DNA of 24,884 bases, taken from the IMG/VR virus record IMGVR_UViG_3300008267_000341, positions 1-24,884 of that record. One strand, 5' to 3'. Made by a program: the position numbers and the translations under genes. Below the pieces are notes generated by a model that saw nothing but the letters and a program-made list of their open reading frames with translations, did no database searches and was not told where the DNA came from. Positions 13,192 through 21,025 of this stretch are shown here, piece after piece; within the stretch, counting starts at the first letter, position 1; every line of letters begins with the position of its first letter. The DNA comes from a virus.

Positions 13192-14850
13192 ATGAGTGCA
13201 GTACAATCATTAATCGAATCTGCTAACCCATGGCAGTCACAGCAATCAGACGCAGCACGTCTTGCTAAAAAATGGGAAAAATCAGGTTTGTTAGAAGGTC
13301 TTAATGACTACAACAAATCAAACATGGCTATGATGTTAGAAAATCAAGCTAAACAATTAGTAGTTGAACAATCACAAACTGGTACTGGCGGTACATTCGC
13401 TCCAGGTACAGGTGAGCAATGGGCAGGCGTAGCTTTACCATTAGTTCGTAAGGTGTTTGGTCAAATCGCTGCTAAAGAATTCGTTTCAGTACAACCAATG
13501 AGCTTACCAGCTGGTTTAGTATTCTTCTTAGATTTCCAATATGGAACAGGTAAGAATCCTTTCTCTGCAGGTGATTCATTATATGGTACAAAAACACAAG
13601 TTGGTGATTCAGGATTTGGTAACGCAGCTTCTGGTGGTCTTTATGGCGCTGGTCGTTTCGGTTATTCAATCAACCAATTCTCTAGCTCAGTTACTGTAAC
13701 TACAGCTTCTGATGTTACTTCAGCTTCTTTTGCTCAAGTTAACTTCGATTCTAACTACTCTTCTTCAGTTGTAGGTGGTACAGATGCTGCTTTATTAACA
13801 GTTAAAGCTATCACAATCGCTACTTCTTCTATCAGTTCTTCTTTAGATCCAAACGCAGTTAGAGCTATCTCTATCATTTCTGGTTCTATCGCTGAAGCTG
13901 ATAACTTACACCAATTCAACTACATCAGTGGTGGTAACGTAGTATTATTCGTTTCTGCTTCTTCAGCTGAAGTTGCAGGTCCTACATGTGTTGCTACAGT
14001 ATTCTACAACAAGAAGACTGCTGATAACGCTCGTGGTGATTACGAAGATGGTGCAGCATATTCTAGCAACGTTGGTAACACAACTTCTCCTAGCATTGCT
14101 ATCCCAGAAATCAACGTACAATTACGTTCTGAAACTATTGCTGCTAAAACTCGTAAGTTAAAAGCACAATGGACTCCAGAATTTGCACAAGATTTAAACG
14201 CTTATCAAAATTTAGATGCTGAAGCTGAATTAACTTCTATGTTATCTGAGTACATTTCTTTAGAAATCGACTTAGAAATCTTAGATATGTTAATTGAAAA
14301 TGCTCCAATCACTGAGTTTTGGTCAGCAAAAGTTGGTAACCAAATCTCTAATAACACAGTTACAAACAACGTATCTGGTGTTTATTACACTCAAATGACT
14401 TGGTTCCAAACTATTGGTATTAAGTTACAAAAAGTATCTAATACAATCCACCAAAGAACTTTACGTGGTGGCGCTAACTTTATGGTAGTATCTCCAACTA
14501 TCGCTACAGTCTTAGAATCAATTCCAGGATTTGCTGCTGATACAGACGGAGCTGCTGACAACATGAAGTATGCTTTTGGTGTACAAAAGATCGGTGCTTT
14601 AAATAGCCGTTATAAGGTTTACAAAAACCCTTACATGTTAGAAAACACTATCTTAATGGGCTTCCGTGGTAACCAATTCTTAGAAACTGGTGCCGTTTAT
14701 GCTCCTTATGTTCCATTGATCATGACTCCATTAGTTTACGATCCAGCTACCTTCACTCCAAGAAAAGGTATCATGACTCGTTACGCTAAGAAAATGGTAC
14801 GTCCTGAATTCTATGGTAAAGTAGTTGTTGCTGACTTAAACGTTATCTAA
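13192..14850 (+). CDS. gp23: Major capsid protein, T4 gp23-like
   Basis: HK97-fold shell protein, 552 aa (T4 gp23: 521). Family stretches include LPLVRKVFGQIAAKEFVSVQ, then PMSLPAGLVFFLDFQYG (about 80-115), IPEINVQLRSETIAAKTRKL with KAQWTPEFAQDLNAYQNLDA (about 303-342), and the C-terminus MTPLVYDPATFTPRKGIMTR with YAKKMVRPEFYGKVVVADL. T4 gp23 loses its first 65 residues to gp21. Here LVVE|Q at residues 56-60 is a candidate site by position, though V before the variable residue is not the ideal (I/L)xE. A Ser/Ala/Val-rich insertion at about 163-285 corresponds to the variable insertion region of gp23. Codons ending in C (ATC, AAC, TTC) are noticeably more frequent than in neighbours, as expected for a highly expressed gene. 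Confidence 0.97.
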   Translation: MSAVQSLIESANPWQSQQSDAARLAKKWEKSGLLEGLNDYNKSNMAMMLENQAKQLVVEQSQTGTGGTFAPGTGEQWAGVALPLVRKVFGQIAAKEFVSVQPMSLPAGLVFFLDFQYGTGKNPFSAGDSLYGTKTQVGDSGFGNAASGGLYGAGRFGYSINQFSSSVTVTTASDVTSASFAQVNFDSNYSSSVVGGTDAALLTVKAITIATSSISSSLDPNAVRAISIISGSIAEADNLHQFNYISGGNVVLFVSASSAEVAGPTCVATVFYNKKTADNARGDYEDGAAYSSNVGNTTSPSIAIPEINVQLRSETIAAKTRKLKAQWTPEFAQDLNAYQNLDAEAELTSMLSEYISLEIDLEILDMLIENAPITEFWSAKVGNQISNNTVTNNVSGVYYTQMTWFQTIGIKLQKVSNTIHQRTLRGGANFMVVSPTIATVLESIPGFAADTDGAADNMKYAFGVQKIGALNSRYKVYKNPYMLENTILMGFRGNQFLETGAVYAPYVPLIMTPLVYDPATFTPRKGIMTRYAKKMVRPEFYGKVVVADLNVI

Positions 14851-14854
14851 TAAC

Positions 14855-14867
14855 TGACTTGAAGTCA
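14855..14867 (+). other. Small hairpin upstream of terminator
   Basis: TGACT (14855-14859) pairs with AGTCA (14863-14867) around a 3-base loop, five bases after the gp23 stop and before the terminator stem. It parallels the extra hairpin seen before the other two terminators. Confidence 0.35.
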
Positions 14868-14874
14868 TAAATAA

Positions 14875-14905
14875 AAGGCCCGAGCGATAAGCTCGGGCTT
14901 TTTTT
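14875..14905 (+). terminator. Rho-independent terminator after gp23
   Basis: A perfect stem GCCCGAGC (14878-14885) / GCTCGGGC (14891-14898) with loop GATAA is extended by A-T pairs and followed by seven T residues (14899-14905). It closes the gp22-gp23 unit. Confidence 0.95.
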
Positions 14906-14908
14906 ATC

Positions 14909-14917
14909 ATATTTATA
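14909..14917 (+). promoter_or_regulatory. ATATTTATA element before phoH-like gene
   Basis: Exact ATATTTATA three bases after the terminator T tract and 13 bases before the ATG. The extended 17-mer catatttatattaaaca is identical to that at 22239-22255. Confidence 0.58.
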
Positions 14918-14930
14918 TTAAACATTGTTT

Positions 14931-15599
14931 ATGAAAGAACCTAATCGTGAAAGGAAAACAGAAATTAAGTCTATAAGTGCTGTTCAATTAAATGAAGAAC
15001 AGAAAGAAGCAAAAAGGTTAATAGTAGAAAATCAAATAGTAGTAGTAACAGGTAGAGCAGGTAGTGGTAAATCATTAGTATGTGCTCAAGCCGCGTTAGA
15101 TTTTCTTAAGAAAAAACAAATTAGTTGTATATATAATACACGTGCGGCGATTGAAGTAGGTAAATCATTAGGTTATCTACCAGGTGCGTTAAATGAAAAA
15201 TTCGATCCATATATGGAGGCGCTACTTGAAAATTTATCCAAGTGTTGTTCAGATAAAACTGAAGTACCTAAATTAGTACAGGATGAAAAAATCAAAGCAT
15301 TACCCGTACAGTTCATTAGAGGTAAGACTATAGACGACATACTAATTGTAGAAGAGGCTCAAAATTTAACTAAAGGTGAGATGTTAGCTATATTAACTCG
15401 TTTGGGTAAAACCGGGAAAATCGTTATTAATGGCGATAATGAACAAACCGATATAAAAAATCCAACAGGAGAAATGAACGGTTTAACATATGTTATTGAA
15501 CTATCTAAAAAAATTCATGAAATTAAATGGATTAAATTAGCAACTAACCATCGCTCAGATTTAGTTGGTAAAATATTAGATTTTGAATATGGGAAATAA
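14931..15599 (+). CDS. phoH: PhoH-like P-loop ATPase
   Basis: 222 aa from ATG 14931. An upstream TTG at 14925 is possible, but the ATG keeps the 13-base spacing from the motif seen elsewhere. Walker A is GRAGSGKS (41-48). Walker B is DILIVEEAQN (136-145), with the E-A-Q-N form of PhoH proteins. KIVINGDNEQTD (163-174) follows, and then NHRSD (206-210) as a likely arginine-finger region. PhoH proteins are ATPases related to superfamily I helicases, in some cases RNA helicases. They are very frequent in phages, but their phage role is unsettled. Its place between capsid and neck genes, with its own terminator-promoter boundary, suggests expression with morphogenesis genes rather than in an early block. 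Confidence 0.92.
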   Translation: MKEPNRERKTEIKSISAVQLNEEQKEAKRLIVENQIVVVTGRAGSGKSLVCAQAALDFLKKKQISCIYNTRAAIEVGKSLGYLPGALNEKFDPYMEALLENLSKCCSDKTEVPKLVQDEKIKALPVQFIRGKTIDDILIVEEAQNLTKGEMLAILTRLGKTGKIVINGDNEQTDIKNPTGEMNGLTYVIELSKKIHEIKWIKLATNHRSDLVGKILDFEYGK

Positions 15600-15608
15600 C
15601 CATTAGTA

Positions 15609-15617
15609 ATATTTATA
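15609..15617 (+). promoter_or_regulatory. ATATTTATA element
   Basis: Exact ATATTTATA ten bases after the phoH-like stop and 23 bases before the ATG at 15641. Confidence 0.5.
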
Positions 15618-15640
15618 CTGGAATAATACTAGTATAAATT

Positions 15641-18115
15641 ATGGCTAATCAATTATCAGCAAATACATTATTTGGATCAGGATACGGGGGTCGCGCTAAC
15701 TTAGAAAGAGTTAAAAATAATACACCATTTGGTTATTATGATAATGACTCTGAATTTATTAAAGATGCTCAAAGAGCAGCATCATTTGTCGCTCAAAGAC
15801 TAGGTGTTGGTGGTACAAGTAACGCAACAACATATATAACTGAATTAACCGTTTACGCGGCAATGGAAGAAGCTGTTACCACTTATGGTAACATGGTTTA
15901 TCAATATAAAATTAGAGATAATTATATTGGTTTAGAAGGTTCTCCAACACTTCCTTTTAGTCAAACTGACACAACAGATAAAATTGTATTAAGTGATGAA
16001 GTAGGTTCTCCTACTTATTGGTCTGACGCTAGAACAGCAACATGGGATGAAATAGGAAACGATTTACCATCTTCAGCATCTGTTGCAGGTGGTGAAATAT
16101 TTGTAACTTCATGTTCAATAAATGACTTTTTAAATCCTGATTTTTCTAAAATAAATAACTATAACTATTATTATTACCAAAACCCATCACTCCCTGGATA
16201 TGATAATGTTGATTTTAGTCAAATAACATATCCTCAATTTAACAAAGTAGCAGGTGCAACTGTAACAACACGTCATTTTGGTGAAGTATCAACTACATTT
16301 GATACAACTGATCAAGCTATATCTACAATCACTCCAGGTAGTGCTTCATTTTCTGTAACAAGTAGTGATAATACTTACTATAACTTTGTAGTTACAGCTT
16401 CAACAATACCTGATCATTATTCAGCATCATATGGTACATTTAATACTGCTGACTTAGCAATAACAGCATCTCTTCCAGGTAGCGCTTCATTCTCTGTAAC
16501 AAGTAGTGATGGACTTAACTTCTTTAATTTTAAAATTACTGGTTCTGCTCCTTCAGATACTTTAACTAATTTTTATATTGTTACTGGTAGTACAGCAGCT
16601 CAAACTGCTTATAATATAGCTACAAAACTTAATAGTGTTACTTCTAATTTTGGAATAACAATTACAGCTAAGACAGGTTCAAATACTCCAACAGCATTAG
16701 AATTAACATCTTCATATACTGATACATTAATAGATCCTATTGGTTCATTTGAAATAAATTATATTGATGGGAATAATACTCCTCAATCTACAACTTTAAC
16801 TTCAATACCTTTTCATTATACTGTACCTGATGATGATTTAAATACTAATACTTTTTATATAGCAGCGACAGGAAGTAGTGCTAACGATACAGCTAATAAT
16901 ATAGCTAAAAAAATAAGTGATGTTACCTCTTATTTTGGTTTTACAGTAGTAGCAACTACAGGATCCTCCACTCCAACTACATTAGATCTAGTTGCTCCCG
17001 CTCATAATGATGTAACTACATTTTTTGATCCATCAATCAATTTCCAAGTAAACTATGATCGTAATGATGGTATTCCTATTCAAGTAACATTTCCGTCTCC
17101 AACACAATATGATACTTATGATATAACTAATGGCCAATCATGGATTTACTTTTTTGTTTCTTTTCCAATACAAAATTTATTTTTTAATGGAGCTACTTTA
17201 AATACTTCTTATTACCAAGATATTATGAAAGGAAGAACACTAAATGGTAAAATAGTAGGTAATAATTTACAAACACAAATTAGAATAGCTGAAGCATATG
17301 CTCAAGAAGCAGGTGTTGGAGGATATGTAAGTGAATATACAGGATCTCTTCATTTAGAACCAGGCAAACAAGTATATGACTTAAATGCTTGGGCTGCTGC
17401 TTCCGCTTCATTAGAAACAGGAGATAGAATAGAAATTAGACAAATCTTCTATCAAGAACCTCCTGCAATTGTAAGATATTTTGATCCATATGCTGGTACA
17501 GGTACAGGTGTTCAAGGTTTACTTGAAACATTTGGATTTGGTTCTTATTCACCTGGTGTTAACTTTATGTTGATGCCTGTATATTGGGATGTAATGAAAA
17601 TTCAAGCAATTGAATTTAATGACCAAGTAAGAAAATCAGCATTTAGCTTTGATTTAGTAAATAATCAATTAAGAATATTCCCTGTACCTGGTGACTCATA
17701 CGGAGGTCATATGTTATTATTTAAATACATGAAGCAAAGTGAGAAAAACTTACCTGTAATTGATAATAGACCAAATGTTGTAGCTGATGTAATGGCGGTA
17801 CCATACAAAAATCCAATTTATACTAATATAAATCAAGTTGGTAGAAGTTGGGTATTTAGATTTACTTTAGCATTATGTAAAGAAATTGAAGGTCAAATTA
17901 GAGCTACTTTCCAAGGTTCAAATTTTGGAGGTTTAGTGGTTAATGGATCTGAATTATTAACTGATGCTAGAACAGAAAAAGAAAGTTTAATGGCTGAATT
18001 AAAAGAATATTTGGATCAAACAACACGTAGATCTCAATTAGAAAGAAAACAAGCTGAATCTGAGTTTAGTCGTCAGACAATGAATCAAATACCTTTACTA
18101 ATATACGCTTTATAA
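15641..18115 (+). CDS. Large virion structural protein in gp13 (neck) position, with repeat insertion
   Basis: 824 aa. The N-terminal part (about 37-100, FIKDAQRAASFVAQRLGVGG, then ITELTVYAAMEEAVTTYGNM) and the C-terminal part (about 545-824, including NQLRIFPVPGDSYGGHMLLF) look like one phage structural protein. I believe it is a head-tail connector type, because gp14-like and gp15-like genes follow in T4 order, which would make this the gp13 equivalent. T4 gp13 is only 309 aa and I see no direct motif match. Between residues about 215 and 490 there is a Ser/Thr/Gly-rich beta-repeat insertion. GSASFSVTSSD occurs twice (233-243 and 280-290), and two ~50-residue units (311-361 and 405-456) follow. 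The insertion may form surface-exposed decoration. Structural protein: likely; gp13 identity: tentative. Confidence 0.75.
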   Translation: MANQLSANTLFGSGYGGRANLERVKNNTPFGYYDNDSEFIKDAQRAASFVAQRLGVGGTSNATTYITELTVYAAMEEAVTTYGNMVYQYKIRDNYIGLEGSPTLPFSQTDTTDKIVLSDEVGSPTYWSDARTATWDEIGNDLPSSASVAGGEIFVTSCSINDFLNPDFSKINNYNYYYYQNPSLPGYDNVDFSQITYPQFNKVAGATVTTRHFGEVSTTFDTTDQAISTITPGSASFSVTSSDNTYYNFVVTASTIPDHYSASYGTFNTADLAITASLPGSASFSVTSSDGLNFFNFKITGSAPSDTLTNFYIVTGSTAAQTAYNIATKLNSVTSNFGITITAKTGSNTPTALELTSSYTDTLIDPIGSFEINYIDGNNTPQSTTLTSIPFHYTVPDDDLNTNTFYIAATGSSANDTANNIAKKISDVTSYFGFTVVATTGSSTPTTLDLVAPAHNDVTTFFDPSINFQVNYDRNDGIPIQVTFPSPTQYDTYDITNGQSWIYFFVSFPIQNLFFNGATLNTSYYQDIMKGRTLNGKIVGNNLQTQIRIAEAYAQEAGVGGYVSEYTGSLHLEPGKQVYDLNAWAAASASLETGDRIEIRQIFYQEPPAIVRYFDPYAGTGTGVQGLLETFGFGSYSPGVNFMLMPVYWDVMKIQAIEFNDQVRKSAFSFDLVNNQLRIFPVPGDSYGGHMLLFKYMKQSEKNLPVIDNRPNVVADVMAVPYKNPIYTNINQVGRSWVFRFTLALCKEIEGQIRATFQGSNFGGLVVNGSELLTDARTEKESLMAELKEYLDQTTRRSQLERKQAESEFSRQTMNQIPLLIYAL
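16335..16371 (+). repeat. Internal coding repeat (GSASFSVTSSD), copy 1
   Basis: 37 bases nearly identical to 16474-16510, differing at only a few positions. They encode the same PGSASFSVTSSD strand within the inserted domain, so this is a recent local duplication. Confidence 0.7.
16474..16510 (+). repeat. Internal coding repeat (GSASFSVTSSD), copy 2
   Basis: Second copy, 139 bases downstream of the first. The spacing is not a multiple of three, but both copies are read in the same protein phase because codon alignment at the copy ends differs by one base. Confidence 0.5.
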
Positions 18116-18123
18116 AATAATTT

Positions 18124-19065
18124 ATGACATTTGTATTACCAACCCTACCAACCCCTAGTAGGACACCGATTCCTAGTAAGACACCAATTCCTAGTAGAAC
18201 ACCTAGTATAACACCTTCAAAAAGTGCAACACCATCTATATCTGTTTCAAGAACACCTTCAGTATCAATTACTGCGACACCTTCTGTAACACCAACAATA
18301 AGCATAACACCAACACCAAGTAAATCATTAGGAGCATCTCCTCCAGCTACTCCATCTATAACACCTTCTGTAACACCATCTGTTTCTATATCTGTTACTC
18401 CAACAGTGACACCTACAATAACAACAACACCAACAATTACAGTAAGTATAACACCAACAGTAACTAAAACTCCTACAGCTACAATAAGTGTGACACCTAC
18501 TATAACAGTATCAATAACACCAACTAAATCACCTTCCATTACACCATCACCATCTCCTTCTCCAGATTGTAGTCAATTAGGCCTATTTGCTCAAATGCAA
18601 CAAGCTGCTTTGCAGTTTATGAAAACAGATATTGCTTATTACAAGTATAACTTATATCAAACTAAGAGAAATATATATGGTGAATCATTAGAAAAATGGT
18701 ATTATCAACCATTCTTAGTTAAAACTACTATTGAAAGAAGTGAAGATGTAATTGTAAGTGAAATGTTTGGTCCTGATGTAGAAAAATCAATTACATGTAC
18801 TATACCAAAAGTAGCTTGGGAACAAGGAAACGCAGGATTAATTGAAGGTAAAAATGTGTTACCTGAAATTGGTGATATAATTTTTGATCGCTCAACAGAA
18901 AGATATTATGAAGTAAATAATATAATAAGTGATTACACCCCTATTAATGCTAATATTGGTATAGGACAGTCAAATTGCCCTCAAGCTGAATTAGTGACAT
19001 ATAATTTAAAATGTCATCAAACAAGAGCTTCAAAACTTAATTTATTACCTTATAAATTATTATAA
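18124..19065 (+). CDS. gp14: gp14-like neck protein with N-terminal Thr/Ser/Pro-rich arm
   Basis: 313 aa in two parts. Residues 7-147 are almost only Thr, Ser, Pro, Val, Ile and a few Lys/Arg (units such as TPS, TPT, SVTP, SITP), mucin-like and probably extended. Residues 150-313 resemble T4 gp14: an early helix FAQMQQAALQFMKTDIAYYK, a middle EKSITCTIPKVAWEQ, and LPEIGDIIFDRSTERYYEVN, which parallels T4's KEGDLIYFPMDNSLFEI. gp14 joins gp13 on the head to complete the neck. T4 gp14 (256 aa) has no such arm, so the arm is an extra, perhaps exposed at the neck or a glycosylation or adhesion target (inference). The stop shares one base with the next start (TAATG), implying coupled translation. 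Confidence 0.65.
   Translation: MTFVLPTLPTPSRTPIPSKTPIPSRTPSITPSKSATPSISVSRTPSVSITATPSVTPTISITPTPSKSLGASPPATPSITPSVTPSVSISVTPTVTPTITTTPTITVSITPTVTKTPTATISVTPTITVSITPTKSPSITPSPSPSPDCSQLGLFAQMQQAALQFMKTDIAYYKYNLYQTKRNIYGESLEKWYYQPFLVKTTIERSEDVIVSEMFGPDVEKSITCTIPKVAWEQGNAGLIEGKNVLPEIGDIIFDRSTERYYEVNNIISDYTPINANIGIGQSNCPQAELVTYNLKCHQTRASKLNLLPYKLL
18136..18566 (+). repeat. Low-complexity ACA/CCT-rich coding repeat (Thr/Ser/Pro arm)
   Basis: Irregular tandem short units coding TPS/TPT/SVTP/SITP over about 430 bases. The base sequence varies more than the protein does (aca/act, cct/cca), so the amino-acid pattern appears to be under selection. The units could shorten or lengthen by slippage or recombination. 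Confidence 0.75.
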
Positions 19066-20300
19066 TGCCTAGAACAACAAAACCAAGACCAAAAAATACA
19101 AATGAGGTACTAGATGAACAACTAGGTACAAATGCTATAGATCCACAAAGTGCAAGACCTACATATGTTGGTCCTAATAGAGGTAATGATGTTTCTACTA
19201 AAGGAGATAGAGCAAAAGATGTATCTGTTAGTATAATGGATGTTGATACAGCTATTATCAAATATATTGAAGATAAAATCAAACCATCAGCAATACAAGA
19301 TGGAAATAGAATCCCAGTCCCAGTATTATATGGTTTTCCTGAACGTTGGGCTACAATTCAAGAAAAAGGATACTTAAGAGAATACTCAGGTAGATTTATT
19401 GCTCCTGCTATTATCATTAAACGTGATAGTATGGAGGCTAATAGAACATTAGGTACTAAAATAGATGCTAATAATCCTAAAAATTTATTTGCATTTGAAA
19501 CATCTTATACAAAGAAAAATCAGTACGATAACTTTGCTGCTTTAACTAATAGAGATCCTATTAAAGAATTTAAATTAGTAGTAATGCCTGAATATGTTAC
19601 TTTAGTATATAGTGGTGTTATATTTACTAATCACTTAGAACAAAATAATAAAATAATTGAAGCATTTAAATATGCTGAAAACACATATTGGGGCGAATCA
19701 GGTAGATTCCAATTTAGAGCTAGAATTGATAGTTTTACAACATCAACTGAATATGCAGCATCTGAAGATAGAACTACAAGAACTAACTTTACACTTGTAT
19801 TAAACGGATATATTCTTCCGGATACTATAAATAGAGAAGCGTCTTACCCTAAAAAGTATTTATCAAAAGCTCAAATTATATTTAATCTTGAAACAGACGT
19901 TGAAGAAGTTTACACAATTGCAACTTCTGTTTCAAATAAAGCTAAGAAAAAAGGCGTTAACTTCCCTACAGATAAACAATCAATTTATGTTACAAATACA
20001 TCTAACCAAGTTGTTAATTATTTGGCTAGTATAGTAACTAAAACTGATGGTGATTTAACAGTAGTAGGAGGAAATACAATACGTGTTTTAAATAGTTCAA
20101 TAGCTATAGCTCCTCCACCATTACCAACTACAGATAAAACTCAATTTGATGTTGTAATTAATACAACTTATTTACCTAATAATTTATTATTATCTGTATT
20201 ACCAAATGGAAATGATGTTGACATAGTTATTGACACAGCTGCTTTAGGATACAACCTAACAGGAATAAATGGAATATCAGTAATAGGTAAATTCGCTTAA
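19065..20300 (+). CDS. gp15: gp15-like tail sheath stabilisation/completion protein
   Basis: 411 aa. Residues about 58-255 follow the plan of T4 gp15: an N-terminal helix (DVDTAIIKYIEDKIKPSA), a strand pair GNRIPVPVLYGFPERW (80-95) matching T4's DKFIRVPITYASKEHF, then RFIAPAIIIKR (110-120). Further on are EFKLVVMPEYVTLVYSGVIF with a following helix NNKIIEAFKYAENTYW (about 168-209), and NFTLVLNGYILPD (241-253) near the end of the core. gp15 caps the tail sheath/tube and docks to the neck. The first ~55 residues are basic and disordered-looking. The last ~130 residues (Val/Asn/Thr-rich, ending NGISVIGKFA) are an extension absent in T4 gp15 (272 aa). It starts on the upstream stop codon (TAATG). 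Confidence 0.65.
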   Translation: MPRTTKPRPKNTNEVLDEQLGTNAIDPQSARPTYVGPNRGNDVSTKGDRAKDVSVSIMDVDTAIIKYIEDKIKPSAIQDGNRIPVPVLYGFPERWATIQEKGYLREYSGRFIAPAIIIKRDSMEANRTLGTKIDANNPKNLFAFETSYTKKNQYDNFAALTNRDPIKEFKLVVMPEYVTLVYSGVIFTNHLEQNNKIIEAFKYAENTYWGESGRFQFRARIDSFTTSTEYAASEDRTTRTNFTLVLNGYILPDTINREASYPKKYLSKAQIIFNLETDVEEVYTIATSVSNKAKKKGVNFPTDKQSIYVTNTSNQVVNYLASIVTKTDGDLTVVGGNTIRVLNSSIAIAPPPLPTTDKTQFDVVINTTYLPNNLLLSVLPNGNDVDIVIDTAALGYNLTGINGISVIGKFA

Positions 20301-20305
20301 GAAAA

Positions 20306-20578
20306 ATGTCAAATTTAATACAAGGATATCAGGTAGCAATACCATTTGAATTAAGTGGAAGCAATGGAACGTTTCTATTTAGTGGTAGTTACGTTGAATT
20401 AAATTCAGCTACCTCAAGTACTGATTTTTTTATTATTAAAAATAATGGAAATCAAGTATTTAAAGTGAATAAAGAAGGAGTTGTCGAACATAAAATGTTA
20501 AATAGTACACCAACAGTTGTAACAGGCGGTATATTCTACAGCGGTTCAGATGATTGGTATTTATATTATAATAGATAA
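20306..20578 (+). CDS. Small fibre-like structural protein (90 aa)
   Basis: 90 aa, Ser/Gly/Asn-rich beta-type sequence starting MSNLIQGYQVAIPFELSGSN. Its second half, NGNQVFKVNKEGVVEHKMLN then PTVVTGGIFYSGSDDWY, is paralogous to the C-terminal part of the next gene (AFAVNGQGVTVV, then PTPVQGGIYFTSADMY). Such F-x-V-N-x-x-G strands are typical of tail-fibre and appendage proteins. It lies five bases after the gp15-like gene, and its stop overlaps the next start by one base (TAATG). Possibly a small virion-associated or fibre-tip protein. The gene is well supported; the exact role is unknown. Confidence 0.72.
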   Translation: MSNLIQGYQVAIPFELSGSNGTFLFSGSYVELNSATSSTDFFIIKNNGNQVFKVNKEGVVEHKMLNSTPTVVTGGIFYSGSDDWYLYYNR

Positions 20579-21009
20579 TGGGTACATATTTAAAAATAGC
20601 CCCGCAGAACAGTGATGTAGCATTCTCAGAAGTTAGCTCGTCTACTATTTTTGTGACTGATCTTACCGCTACTACACTTACAGCATCTGATGCTTTATTT
20701 ACATCAGCTACAGGTTCATTTAGTGGTAGTTTTAGTGGTAATTTTAGTGGTAGTCTTAGTACTGCTGCCCCATTTTTTATATCGGCTTCTAAAGGTTATT
20801 TATCATATGTTGATAGTTCTGTATTAACAGTAGTGTCAACAGGTTCTGTAGCAAACATATTTTTAATACAAGACGCGACAGGAAGCGCATTTGCTGTTAA
20901 TGGACAAGGTGTTACTGTTGTAAAAACATTTACAGGTGCTGCACCTACTCCAGTTCAAGGTGGTATTTATTTCACCTCTGCTGATATGTATATCGGTACC
21001 ACAACATAA
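20578..21009 (+). CDS. Fibre-like structural protein with SGSF repeats (143 aa)
   Basis: 143 aa. The N-terminal half is Ser/Thr-rich with a tandem GSFSGSFSGNFSGSLS stretch. The C-terminal half resembles the whole end of the preceding 90-aa protein (VNGQGVTVVKTF, then PTPVQGGIYFTSADMYIGTT). The pair looks like a duplicated module in which this copy gained a repeat spacer. GSFSGSFSG also occurs twice in the following gene, so a shared fibre module is being shuffled. The start overlaps the upstream stop (TAATG). Likely a tail-fibre or virion decoration protein; the role is inferred from composition and context. Confidence 0.72.
   Translation: MGTYLKIAPQNSDVAFSEVSSSTIFVTDLTATTLTASDALFTSATGSFSGSFSGNFSGSLSTAAPFFISASKGYLSYVDSSVLTVVSTGSVANIFLIQDATGSAFAVNGQGVTVVKTFTGAAPTPVQGGIYFTSADMYIGTTT
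20719..20754 (+). repeat. Three tandem 12-bp units (TTTAGTGGTAGT)
   Basis: TTTAGTGGTAGT, TTTAGTGGTAAT, TTTAGTGGTAGT in direct succession, encoding F-S-G-(S/N) units. Each unit is four codons, so changes in copy number would keep the frame. Confidence 0.85.
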
Positions 21010-21025
21010 AAAACAATAAAATAAC

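Noticed and set aside
13973-14161. 62-codon + strand frame within the capsid gene
   Set aside because: Lies wholly inside gp23 in another frame with unnatural Leu-rich composition. The gp23 frame is certain.
14925-14930. TTG start for the PhoH-like gene
   Set aside because: The ATG six bases downstream keeps the common 13-base spacing from the ATATTTATA element and needs no rare start codon.
18066-18539. 157-codon minus-strand reading frame rich in Gly-Val repeats
   Set aside because: It is the mirror of the Thr/Ser/Pro repeat tract of the + strand neck-like gene. The composition is explained by reading ACA/CCT repeats backwards, and it has no start context or neighbours on that strand.
20719-20754. 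CRISPR-like direct repeats
   Set aside because: The 12-bp units are contiguous without spacers and encode SGSF repeats of a fibre protein.
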